Shown piece by piece: positions 16,741 to 24,182 of a stretch of DNA of 64,000 nt (position 1 is the first letter of the stretch; each line of letters starts with the position of its first letter). The stretch is from Mycolicibacterium peregrinum (GTDB lineage: Bacteria > Actinomycetota > Actinomycetes > Mycobacteriales > Mycobacteriaceae). The notes beneath the pieces are model-generated. The model was not told the origin of the DNA. It saw nothing but the letters and a program-made list of their open reading frames with translations, and did not search any database. The position numbers and the translations under genes were made by a program. The DNA is taken from assembly GCF_001665785.1 (NCBI RefSeq), contig NZ_LZSO01000047.1:45204-109203 (forward strand), given 5' to 3'.

Positions 16741-17343
16741 TTGTCCATACACAGCGAAACCCAGGTCCCAGAAGCGCTTTACGCGTCCATCACCGAATCT
16801 GTCCGCCGACTCGTCGATGCGACCATCCGCAGTCAGGCTGATCTCGACACCCTCCTGTCCGCCAAGGCGAAGATCGATGCGGCGGCAGGCGAACTCAGCC
16901 AGTCGCTGATCCCTGGTTCGTTCGGTGTCCAACAGGCAGTCGACGGCCAGTCACTGGCGTGGGGGAACGCCGTCATCGGGCTCCGCAATGCCTTGGCTCC
17001 ACCGTTGGCGGTCCACCATGAACCCGACGGCCGAGTGTGGGCGGAGGTGACGCTCGGCGCAGCCTACGAAGGGCCCGCCGGCCACGTGCACGGTGGGATC
17101 TGCGCGCTGCTGCTCGACCACGTCCTCGGCGCAACCGCGCACCAGCCGGGGCGACCTGCGGTGACCGGCACTCTCACCCTCCGCTACGAAGCCGGGACCC
17201 GGCTCGGACCTGTTCGCGCCGAGGCGCACATCGACCGGGTAGAGGGAGTCAAGACTTTTGCCGTCGGCCACCTCGCCACCTCGGAGGGCATCACGGTCCG
17301 CGCTGAAGGTGTCTTCTTTCATCCACGCCGACCTGCCGGATAG
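16741..17343 (+). CDS. hotdog-fold (PaaI-type) acyl-CoA thioesterase
   Basis: A 200-residue protein whose second half is a hotdog domain: GPAGHVHGGICALLLDHVLG (His and Gly-Gly of the active-site helix) and TGTLTLRYEAGTRLG, followed by a strand pair. The first ~80 residues are helical and unassigned. Start is TTG 16741, five bases after the reductase stop with GAGTGAGGGA upstream; a longer frame from 16696 would overlap the reductase. It probably hydrolyses a CoA thioester made in the surrounding catabolic pathway. Confidence 0.8.
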   Translation: MSIHSETQVPEALYASITESVRRLVDATIRSQADLDTLLSAKAKIDAAAGELSQSLIPGSFGVQQAVDGQSLAWGNAVIGLRNALAPPLAVHHEPDGRVWAEVTLGAAYEGPAGHVHGGICALLLDHVLGATAHQPGRPAVTGTLTLRYEAGTRLGPVRAEAHIDRVEGVKTFAVGHLATSEGITVRAEGVFFHPRRPAG

Positions 17344-17367
17344 CAGTCACGGCACTACTATCGCGGG

Positions 17368-18585
17368 GTGACCACGCCCGGTGGGCTGCAGCGCAGGCTC
17401 GGGACCACCGACGCTGTCGTGATCGGCCTGGGCTCCATGGTGGGTGCGGGCATTTTCGCCGCCCTGGCCCCGGCAGCAGCCGCGGCCGGCAGCGGACTGC
17501 TCATCGGCCTCGCCGTCGCCGCCGTCGTCGCCTACTGCAACGCGACGTCCTCGGCGAGGTTGGCCGCGCTCTACCCGCAGTCCGGCGGCACCTACGTCTA
17601 CGGGCGCGAACGTCTCGGCGAGTTCTGGGGTTACACGGCCGGGTGGAGTTTCATCGTCGGCAAGACCGCGTCGTGTGCGGCGATGGCTTTGACGGTCGGA
17701 CTCTACGTCTGGCCCCAATGGGCGCATGCCGTGGCGGTGGCCGCCGTCGTGGCGTTGACGGTCGTGAACTACACCGGTATCCAGAAGTCGGCCTTGCTCA
17801 CCCGGATCATCGTCGCGTGCGTGCTGGCGGTCCTGGCCGCGGTCGTGGTGGTCATCGCGGGTTCCGGCAGCACCGACCTCTCCCGACTGGATATCGGTGA
17901 CGATGTCGGCGCCCGCGGTGTACTCCAGGCCGCGGGCCTGTTGTTCTTCGCATTCGCCGGTTACGCCCGGATCGCCACGCTGGGTGAAGAAGTCCGGGAC
18001 CCGGCGCGCACCATCCCGCGCGCGATTCCGATCGCGCTGGGCATCGCGCTGGTGATCTACGCCGTGGTGGCCGTCGCGGCGCTGTCGGTCCTGGGCAGTT
18101 CGGGCCTGGCATCCGCACCCGCACCGCTGGCCGATGCGGTGGCCGCGGCAGGCGCCCCGCAGTGGCAACCCGTGGTACGGGCCGGAGCTGCGGTCGCGGC
18201 GCTGGGCTCGCTGCTGGCCCTGATCCTCGGAGTGTCGCGCACGACGCTGGCGATGGCTCGCGACCATCATCTGCCGCACGCATTGGCCGCCGTCCACCCG
18301 CGGTTCGCTGTGCCCCACCGGGCCGAGGTGCTGGTCGGCATTGTCGTGGCCATCATGGCCGCCGTGGTGGATCTGCGTGGGGCGATAGGGTTTTCGTCGT
18401 TCGCAGTGCTGCTGTACTACGCGATCGCGAATGCCGCCGCCTGGACTCTGGGCCGGAGGGTCATTCCGGCGCTCGGCCTGGCCGGCTGCCTGGTGCTGGC
18501 CTTTTCTCTGCCTCTGACGTCGGTGCTCACCGGGCTGGCCGTGGTGGCGCTCGGTGCGGTGATTTATGGCGTGCGCCGGCGCTGA
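17368..18585 (+). CDS. APC-superfamily amino acid permease
   Basis: Membrane transporter of 405 residues with about 12 hydrophobic segments. The APC signature GSMVGAGIFAALAPAAAAAG is at residues 24-43, and SGGTYVYGRERLGEF and FFAFAGYARIATLGEE are the usual conserved loops. A cationic or neutral amino acid, or an amine, is the likely substrate. GTG start 25 bases after the thioesterase; it may share its transcript but has no obvious link to steroid metabolism. Confidence 0.87.
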   Translation: MTTPGGLQRRLGTTDAVVIGLGSMVGAGIFAALAPAAAAAGSGLLIGLAVAAVVAYCNATSSARLAALYPQSGGTYVYGRERLGEFWGYTAGWSFIVGKTASCAAMALTVGLYVWPQWAHAVAVAAVVALTVVNYTGIQKSALLTRIIVACVLAVLAAVVVVIAGSGSTDLSRLDIGDDVGARGVLQAAGLLFFAFAGYARIATLGEEVRDPARTIPRAIPIALGIALVIYAVVAVAALSVLGSSGLASAPAPLADAVAAAGAPQWQPVVRAGAAVAALGSLLALILGVSRTTLAMARDHHLPHALAAVHPRFAVPHRAEVLVGIVVAIMAAVVDLRGAIGFSSFAVLLYYAIANAAAWTLGRRVIPALGLAGCLVLAFSLPLTSVLTGLAVVALGAVIYGVRRR

Positions 18586-18603
18586 CCGGCGCCGAGTGGC
18601 CAG

Positions 18604-18798
18604 TTATTGCGCAGGTTTCCCGAAATCGCGTGCCACAAGTGGCCGCTCGACGACGAACCGCAGCGCGTCGACGGCCATCGGCACCCGCGCCGCGACCGTC
18701 ACCCCGGCCAGGACGTCACCACGCAGCCAGGACCGCTGGTTGCCGGTGAACTGCTCCAGTCCCGGGAGCCACGTTTGGGATGCGCGACGACCGCTCAT
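18604..18798 (-). pseudogene. SulP transporter N-terminal remnant
   Basis: A 64-residue frame starts like a SulP-family anion transporter (WLPGLEQF ... SWLRGDVLAGVTVAA) but the first membrane helix, normally followed by VPQ and about 450 more residues, stops after VAA and changes into an unrelated 25-residue tail before the stop. It looks like a deletion scar of a sulfate-permease gene between the two intact permeases. A short expressed peptide cannot be excluded. Confidence 0.45.
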
Positions 18799-18816
18799 GG
18801 TGTTCAGTCAACACTC

Positions 18817-20136
18817 GTGATTCCGCTGAGTTGGAAATACGTCGAGACCCGCACCGACGACGACTTCGTCGTCAACCCCGGGGAACGGCTCGATTGGGCC
18901 AGCACCATCGGCATCGGCGCCCAGCACGTGGTGGCCATGTTCGGCGCCACGTTCCTGGTTCCGGTGCTCACCGGCTTTCCGCCGGCCACCACCCTGCTGT
19001 TCTCCGGGGTCGGGACCATCGGATTCCTGCTCATCACCGGCAACCGGTTACCGAGCTATCTGGGGTCGAGTTTCTCGGTGATCGCCCCCGTCACCGCGGC
19101 CGTGGCAGCCCACGGAACCGGCAGCGCGCTGGGCGGTTTGATCGCCGTCGGGGTGCTGCTGATCCTGATCGGCGCGGTGGTGCACCTGATCGGGACCCGG
19201 TGGATCGACCTGACCCTGCCACCGGTGGTGACCGGCGCGATCGTCGCGCTGATCGGCTTCAACCTGGCCCCGGCGGCCAAGGCGAATTTCGAGAAGGGCC
19301 CGCTGGTCGGGTTGGTCACCTTGGTGTTGCTGGTCGCCACGCTGGCTTTCTTCAAAGGGCTGATCGGCAGGCTCGCGATCTTCGGCGCGGTCGTGATCGG
19401 GTACCTGCTGGCACTGGTCCTCGGCGACGTGGACACCGCGGCGATCGCGGCGGCGCCGTGGATCGGGTTGCCCGAGTTCCACACGCCGGAGTTCAGCCTG
19501 GCGGTACTGCCGCTGTTCCTGCCCGCGGTGATCGCACTGGTCGCCGAGAACATCGGGCACGTCAAATCGGTGGGTCAGATGACCGGCACCGACCTCGACC
19601 CGATGATCGGCCGTGCGCTGGCCGCCGACGGGGTGGCCACCGTACTGGCCGGCGCCGGCGGCGGTTCGGCCACCACCACCTACGCCGAGAACATCGGCGT
19701 GATGGCGGCCACCCGGGTCTACTCGACCGCAGCCTACTGGGTCGCCGCGGCCGTGGCCATCGCATTGTCGTTGTGCCCCAAGGTCGGAGCGGCGATCTCG
19801 GCCATCCCACCGGGTGTGCTGGGCGGGGCGACGATCGTGCTCTACGGCCTGGTCGGCATCCTGGGTGTGCGGATCTGGCTGACCAATCACGTGGACTTCT
19901 CGAAACCGGTCAACCAGATGACCGCGGCGATCCCGTTGATCATCGGGATCGCCGACTTCACCTGGCAGCTCGGCTCGCTGACCTTCACCGGCATCGCACT
20001 GGGATCCATCGTCGCGCTGCTGGTGTTCCACGGCATGCGGTTGCTGGAGTACCTCGGCAACCTGTCGCGGCCTACTCTCCCAGAGCATTCACCACCCGGG
20101 AAAACACCGACGGCAACGCCGCCGACGCCGGGGTGA
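18817..20136 (+). CDS. NCS2 uracil/xanthine permease
   Basis: Nucleobase:cation symporter of 439 residues. After a short cytoplasmic start (IPLSWKYVETRTDDDFVVNPGERLDW) come some 12-14 membrane segments with QHVVAMFGATFLVP, LPLFLPAVIALVAENIGHVKSVGQMTG and GAGGGSATTTYAENIGVMA, the conserved substrate-site motifs of the UraA/NCS2 family. GTG 18817 is the start closest to the conserved region. Its final 65 bases overlap, tail to tail, the FAD oxidoreductase, so the two messages are complementary at their ends. Confidence 0.92.
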   Translation: MIPLSWKYVETRTDDDFVVNPGERLDWASTIGIGAQHVVAMFGATFLVPVLTGFPPATTLLFSGVGTIGFLLITGNRLPSYLGSSFSVIAPVTAAVAAHGTGSALGGLIAVGVLLILIGAVVHLIGTRWIDLTLPPVVTGAIVALIGFNLAPAAKANFEKGPLVGLVTLVLLVATLAFFKGLIGRLAIFGAVVIGYLLALVLGDVDTAAIAAAPWIGLPEFHTPEFSLAVLPLFLPAVIALVAENIGHVKSVGQMTGTDLDPMIGRALAADGVATVLAGAGGGSATTTYAENIGVMAATRVYSTAAYWVAAAVAIALSLCPKVGAAISAIPPGVLGGATIVLYGLVGILGVRIWLTNHVDFSKPVNQMTAAIPLIIGIADFTWQLGSLTFTGIALGSIVALLVFHGMRLLEYLGNLSRPTLPEHSPPGKTPTATPPTPG

Positions 20137-21088
20137 TGCAGGCCCGCACCGGGCCGAAACCGCTGCCGTGCAACAGGGCTGCGGTCAGCAGCCGGTAGCG
20201 GCGGGTCAGCACGCGCCACTGCCGGTCGTAGTCACCGGGCCGGTCGGCCCGCACACAACCCACCAGGAGTTCGGCGGCACCGAAGGCCAGGCCCATCCCC
20301 TCCCCGGTCAGCGCGTCGACGTAGCCCGCCGCGTCCCCGACCAGCAACACCCGCCCCGCGCTGCGGTTGCGGACCTTCTGCCGCAACGGCCCGGCGGCCC
20401 GGTCCTGGCCGTGCTCAAGGCCGTTGATCCGCTCGACCAGCATCGGGAACGCCGCCAGGTGCTGCTCGAAGCCGCCACGCTCGGACGTCAGGATCGCGAT
20501 CCCGACGCAGTTCTCGCCGACGGGCGTCACATACGCCTCGGCGTCGGGTCCCCAGTACACCTCGACGCAGTCCGACCACGGGGCAATCTGGACGTGACGC
20601 CGAATACCCCAGCGACGCCGCCTGCCCTCACCGCCGCTGAGCCCCAACGAGCGGCGGATCGGCGAGTGCAGACCATCGGCGGCAGCCAGGTAGCGGGCTC
20701 GAAAACCGGCCGCGCTCACCGAGTTCGAGTCCTGGGTGACCGCACCCACCTCACCATGGACCACCCGGACCCCGGCCGCCGACGCCGCATCCGACAGTGC
20801 GGCGTGCAGCACCGTGCGACGCACCCCGTAGCCGGACCCGTCGCGGAACCTGGCCTCGGCAGTGCGCCGGCCATCCAGGTAACGGATGCCCCGAAAGGCC
20901 CGTCCGTCCACCTCAGCTCCCAAGCGGTGCAACTGCCGGACCGAGTGCGGCATCAGCCCCTCACCGCAGGCCTTGTCGATCGGCCCCTGCCGGCGTTCCA
21001 CCACCACGGTCTCCAGCCCGGCACGCGCCGCGTGCACCGCGGTGGCCAGCCCGGCCGGGCCGCCACCTGCGACGAGCAGATCGATCAC
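20072..21088 (-). CDS. FAD-dependent oxidoreductase, SrsC-like
   Basis: A 338-residue flavoprotein of the geranylgeranyl-reductase/PHBH-like family. It has an N-terminal DLLVAGGGPAGLATAVHAAR FAD motif, then ACGEGLMPHSV, a YLAADGLHSPIR motif (DG type) and GRVLLVGDAAGYVDALTGEGM for the second FAD contact. GTG 21088 overlaps the TGA of the methyltransferase (GTGA). In the Streptomyces srsABC operon the equivalent enzyme hydroxylates an alkylresorcinol to a quinone precursor; by context this gene should oxidise the product of the type III PKS. It ends inside the oppositely oriented NCS2 permease gene. Confidence 0.85.
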   Translation of the reverse strand: MIDLLVAGGGPAGLATAVHAARAGLETVVVERRQGPIDKACGEGLMPHSVRQLHRLGAEVDGRAFRGIRYLDGRRTAEARFRDGSGYGVRRTVLHAALSDAASAAGVRVVHGEVGAVTQDSNSVSAAGFRARYLAAADGLHSPIRRSLGLSGGEGRRRRWGIRRHVQIAPWSDCVEVYWGPDAEAYVTPVGENCVGIAILTSERGGFEQHLAAFPMLVERINGLEHGQDRAAGPLRQKVRNRSAGRVLLVGDAAGYVDALTGEGMGLAFGAAELLVGCVRADRPGDYDRQWRVLTRRYRLLTAALLHGSGFGPVRACITPASAALPSVFSRVVNALGE

Positions 21089-21594
21089 GTCAAGCCTTGC
21101 AACGCTTCGTTTTCCACCCGGATACGGGCTCGCAGCAGCGCAGCGTTGGCCACGGTGAACACCACAGCGGTGAACCACGCGCCGCCGGCCAACGGCAAGG
21201 CGACCCCTTCCGTGACCACCGCGACGTAGTTCGGGTGCGGAAGCACCCGGTACGGACCGTCGACGACGCGCGTGGCGCCGGGAACGACCACGACCCTGGT
21301 GTTCCACTGTCGGCCCAGCGTGGTGATGCACCACCAGCGCAGCGCCTGGGCGGCAACCACGACCGCGACCATGATCCCGCCCAGCACCGGCCGCGGCCGG
21401 CGTCCACGGGCCTCCAGTACCGAACCGACCAGCAGCGCGCTGTGCAGCGCCACCATCACCGGATAGTGACCCGACCCAAATTCCTTGCCGCCCTGGGCGA
21501 TACTCCACTTCAGGTTGCGTTTCGACACGACCAGCTCGAGAACCCGCTCGGCGGCGACGAGGACGATCAGCGCGGTGAATCTCTTGGCCGTCAT
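21085..21594 (-). CDS. isoprenylcysteine carboxyl methyltransferase-like protein, SrsB-like
   Basis: A 169-residue membrane methyltransferase with four or five hydrophobic segments. The ICMT-type C-terminal SAM motif is visible as GPYRVLPHPNYVAVVTEGVALPL, after LRWWCITTLGRQWNTRVVV. ATG 21594 overlaps the TGA of the PKS gene (ATGA) and its stop overlaps the next start, so the three genes form a coupled unit. In Streptomyces such an enzyme O-methylates alkylresorcinols; that is the likely role here. Confidence 0.85.
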   Translation of the reverse strand: MTAKRFTALIVLVAAERVLELVVSKRNLKWSIAQGGKEFGSGHYPVMVALHSALLVGSVLEARGRRPRPVLGGIMVAVVVAAQALRWWCITTLGRQWNTRVVVVPGATRVVDGPYRVLPHPNYVAVVTEGVALPLAGGAWFTAVVFTVANAALLRARIRVENEALQGLT

Positions 21595-22661
21595 CAGCGC
21601 CAACGCAGCAGGACGAGTTCGGAGCAGAAACCCGGACCCATGGCCATCATCACCCCGGGCGTATCCGACTCCGGCCGTTTGCGGATCGTGTCACGCAAGA
21701 CGTGCAGCACCGAGGATGACGACAGATTGCCGACATCGGCGAGAGACTGCCAGGTGAGATCCAGTGCATCCTCAGGTAATCCGAGGGTTTCGATGATCGC
21801 CTCGATCACCTTGGGTCCACCCGGGTGGCTGACCCAGGAGGATACGTCGTCGACGGTAAGGCCGTGGTCCCCGAGGAACCCGGTGACGTCATCGCCCAGG
21901 TAGCGCCCCACGAAGCCCGGCACCTCCGCGCTGAGCACGATCTCGAAACCGTCCGAACCGATGTCCCAGCCCATGGCATGCAACGAATCCGGGTACAGAT
22001 GGCTACGGGAATCCAGCACGTCGGGCCCGGTCGGGTTCAGCTTCCTGGCCCGTTCCTCGCCGACCGCGACCACCGCGGCGGCGCCGTCACCGAACAGCGC
22101 ACCGGCCACCAGCGTCGGCATGGAGGGATGGTGCTTACGCGTCAGCGAACACAATTCCACCGACACCAAGACCGCGACCTTGTCGGGCGCACCGCGCAGA
22201 TAGTCGTTGAGCCGGGCGATGCCTGCGGCGCCGGCCACACAACCCAGCCCGAAGATCGGGATGCGGCGCACGTCCGGCCGCAGGCCGAGGCGGCCGGCGA
22301 TCCTGGCGTCCAGCGACGGGACCACGGCGCCGGTGACGGTGGTGGTGACGATCAGGTCCACATCCTGCGGGCGCAAACCCGCATCGTCGAGCGCCCCGGA
22401 CAGTGCGGCGCAGCCCAGTTCGGTTGCGTGCTCGATGAACAGGCTGTTGCTCTCACCGAAATCATCGAGCCGGGCGTATTCCTCGAGCGGCAGGACCAGA
22501 TACCTGCTGTTCACTTTCGCGCTCTTGTGCAGCGCCCGCACCACCTCCTCGGACTCGGCGTATCCGGGCAGGTCCAGCAGGGCACTGGTGACCTCTTCCT
22601 GGGTGTACCGATGAGGAGGCAATACCGCATGGACGCCGGCAATGGTGCTGTGGCTGGGCAT
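21594..22661 (-). CDS. type III polyketide synthase (Pks10/11/18-like), SrsA-like
   Basis: Chalcone-synthase-like enzyme of 355 residues, closely resembling the M. tuberculosis type III synthases Pks10/Pks11. The catalytic triad is C141 (FGLGCVAGAAG), H279 (SHPGGPKV) and N312 (GNLSSSS). It would extend a fatty acyl-CoA starter with malonyl-CoA to give alkylpyrones or alkylresorcinols. I prefer ATG 22661 to ATG 22682, as homologues begin just before IAGV; GGGTAT just upstream could be a -10 element. First gene of the srsABC-like operon. Confidence 0.9.
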   Translation of the reverse strand: MPSHSTIAGVHAVLPPHRYTQEEVTSALLDLPGYAESEEVVRALHKSAKVNSRYLVLPLEEYARLDDFGESNSLFIEHATELGCAALSGALDDAGLRPQDVDLIVTTTVTGAVVPSLDARIAGRLGLRPDVRRIPIFGLGCVAGAAGIARLNDYLRGAPDKVAVLVSVELCSLTRKHHPSMPTLVAGALFGDGAAAVVAVGEERARKLNPTGPDVLDSRSHLYPDSLHAMGWDIGSDGFEIVLSAEVPGFVGRYLGDDVTGFLGDHGLTVDDVSSWVSHPGGPKVIEAIIETLGLPEDALDLTWQSLADVGNLSSSSVLHVLRDTIRKRPESDTPGVMMAMGPGFCSELVLLRWR

Positions 22662-22745
22662 TCTCGCGACGTTAATTCCCATACCCGTACAACGGGGGCC
22701 TACCCTCCGCGGTTCAAACGACCGGCCTGTGAATCAGCTCACGGG

Positions 22746-24182
22746 TCAGCCGCGGTGCCGCTTGTCACGCGCGGGCACACCGTTGGGGCCCTCGATCGAC
22801 CGGGCGTACGTGCCGACGGTGAACGCGATCGCCGATCCCATGATCCCCAGCGCGCGGGCATCGACGTTGTCGATGGTGTCTCGGCGCGTGTGATAGTTCG
22901 GATCGAAGGCCACCCCGGCACGCCCACCCCACAACCGGGCCTGCACCTCGGTCTTGCGCTGCGACGATCCGGTGGTCGTGCCGCCGATCGGCACCCCGGC
23001 CTGCAGGAACGGGTGGTAATCGGAGTTGATGCCGATCGGCATGTCCGCGGGCCGCACCCCGGCGAGGTTGAGATAACCCGCCATGGTCCGTTCTATCCCG
23101 GCCGAGCCCTCGGGTATCGACTTGGGATCGGTGGCCTGGCCCGACTGGTCGCCGTCGTAGGTGAAGAACCCCGCATTGGGTGAGCCGACCATGTCGAAGT
23201 TCAGGTACAACGCGAGGTCGTCGAGTTGGTCCAGCGGTAGGTTGCGCACGTACTGCGTCGACCCTTCCAGCCCCATCTCCTCGGCACCCCAGAACGCGAA
23301 CCGCACCGCATTGGTCGCCGTCGGCGAACTACCCAGCTGCAGCGCGGTTTCCAGCACGGCCGCCACTCCGGACCCGTTGTCGTTGATACCGGGGCCGCCA
23401 CCCACACTGTCCAGGTGCGCGCCGACGAGCACCACGTCCGACTCCGAGCCGGTCTTCGTCTGCGCGGTCACGTTGCGGGACTTGACCATCTCGGCTTTGC
23501 CGTCGAGGGTCAGCCGAACCGGGGCGCTGGTACCCAGCAGTGCCGCATCTGCGGTTTCGTCGATGACGCCGACCGGCACGGTCAGGTGCCGGTAGTAGCC
23601 GGTACTGAACAACCCACCCGGAGCGGGCTGCCGCCCCCGGTTGACCACCAGCAACCCCACCGCACCCTTGTCCAAAGCGGTGTTCTGTTTGACCACAACG
23701 GAACACCCGGCGTCGTCCACGACCGCAATGGCACCCTTGATGTTGACCGAGCCGTAGTCGGACGCCGCACATCCCGAGGGATTGACCGGGTGCAACGTGG
23801 GCGCAGTGAGCCCGCCCGGTTCCGTCATCACCAGCATCGACGCCTGGTCCACCGGGTAGCTTCGCCCGGCCACGACCAGCTCCGGTTTACCACCGCGCAT
23901 CGAGCCCATCCGCTCGAACTCGGGTGTCTGTACGTCGAAGCCCTTGTCCCGCAGCAGCTGTGCCACATAGTCGACGCTCGCGTCGTATCCGGAGCTGCCG
24001 ACCGCCCGGTTGCCGTCATGACTGTCGGCGATCTCCTGCAGCTTGCGCAGGTGGGTGAACATGGCATCGACGGTGATCTTGCCCGCCAGGTCCTGGGGCT
24101 CGACCGGTTTCGGCGCCGACTGCGCCGAGCAACCCGCGAGTGCGGCACCGAGCAGTAGCGCAGCGAGTCGGCGCGCCCTCAC
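22746..24182 (-). CDS. M28-family lipoprotein aminopeptidase (LpqL paralogue)
   Basis: Secreted lipoprotein of 478 residues: signal peptide MRARRLAALLLGAALAGC with lipobox LAGC at residues 15-18. A protease-associated (PA) domain (residues 120-220) is inserted before the M28 zinc peptidase domain, whose ligands are seen in GAHLDSV, NDNGSG, WGAEEMGLEG and NFDMVGSPN. It cleaves N-terminal residues from peptides at the cell envelope. GTG 24182 overlaps the lpqL stop (GTGA). It is a tandem duplicate of lpqL, with much the same order of motifs. Confidence 0.88.
   Translation of the reverse strand: MRARRLAALLLGAALAGCSAQSAPKPVEPQDLAGKITVDAMFTHLRKLQEIADSHDGNRAVGSSGYDASVDYVAQLLRDKGFDVQTPEFERMGSMRGGKPELVVAGRSYPVDQASMLVMTEPGGLTAPTLHPVNPSGCAASDYGSVNIKGAIAVVDDAGCSVVVKQNTALDKGAVGLLVVNRGRQPAPGGLFSTGYYRHLTVPVGVIDETADAALLGTSAPVRLTLDGKAEMVKSRNVTAQTKTGSESDVVLVGAHLDSVGGGPGINDNGSGVAAVLETALQLGSSPTATNAVRFAFWGAEEMGLEGSTQYVRNLPLDQLDDLALYLNFDMVGSPNAGFFTYDGDQSGQATDPKSIPEGSAGIERTMAGYLNLAGVRPADMPIGINSDYHPFLQAGVPIGGTTTGSSQRKTEVQARLWGGRAGVAFDPNYHTRRDTIDNVDARALGIMGSAIAFTVGTYARSIEGPNGVPARDKRHRG

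Noticed and set aside
16075..16748. Upstream extensions of the PadR gene and a 282-codon minus-strand frame
   Set aside because: They overlap the flavin reductase and lack protein-like composition; ATG 16074 is a natural PadR start.
18780..20198. 472-codon frame through the NCS2 permease
   Set aside because: Arg/His-rich shadow of the permease, which has clear membrane segments.
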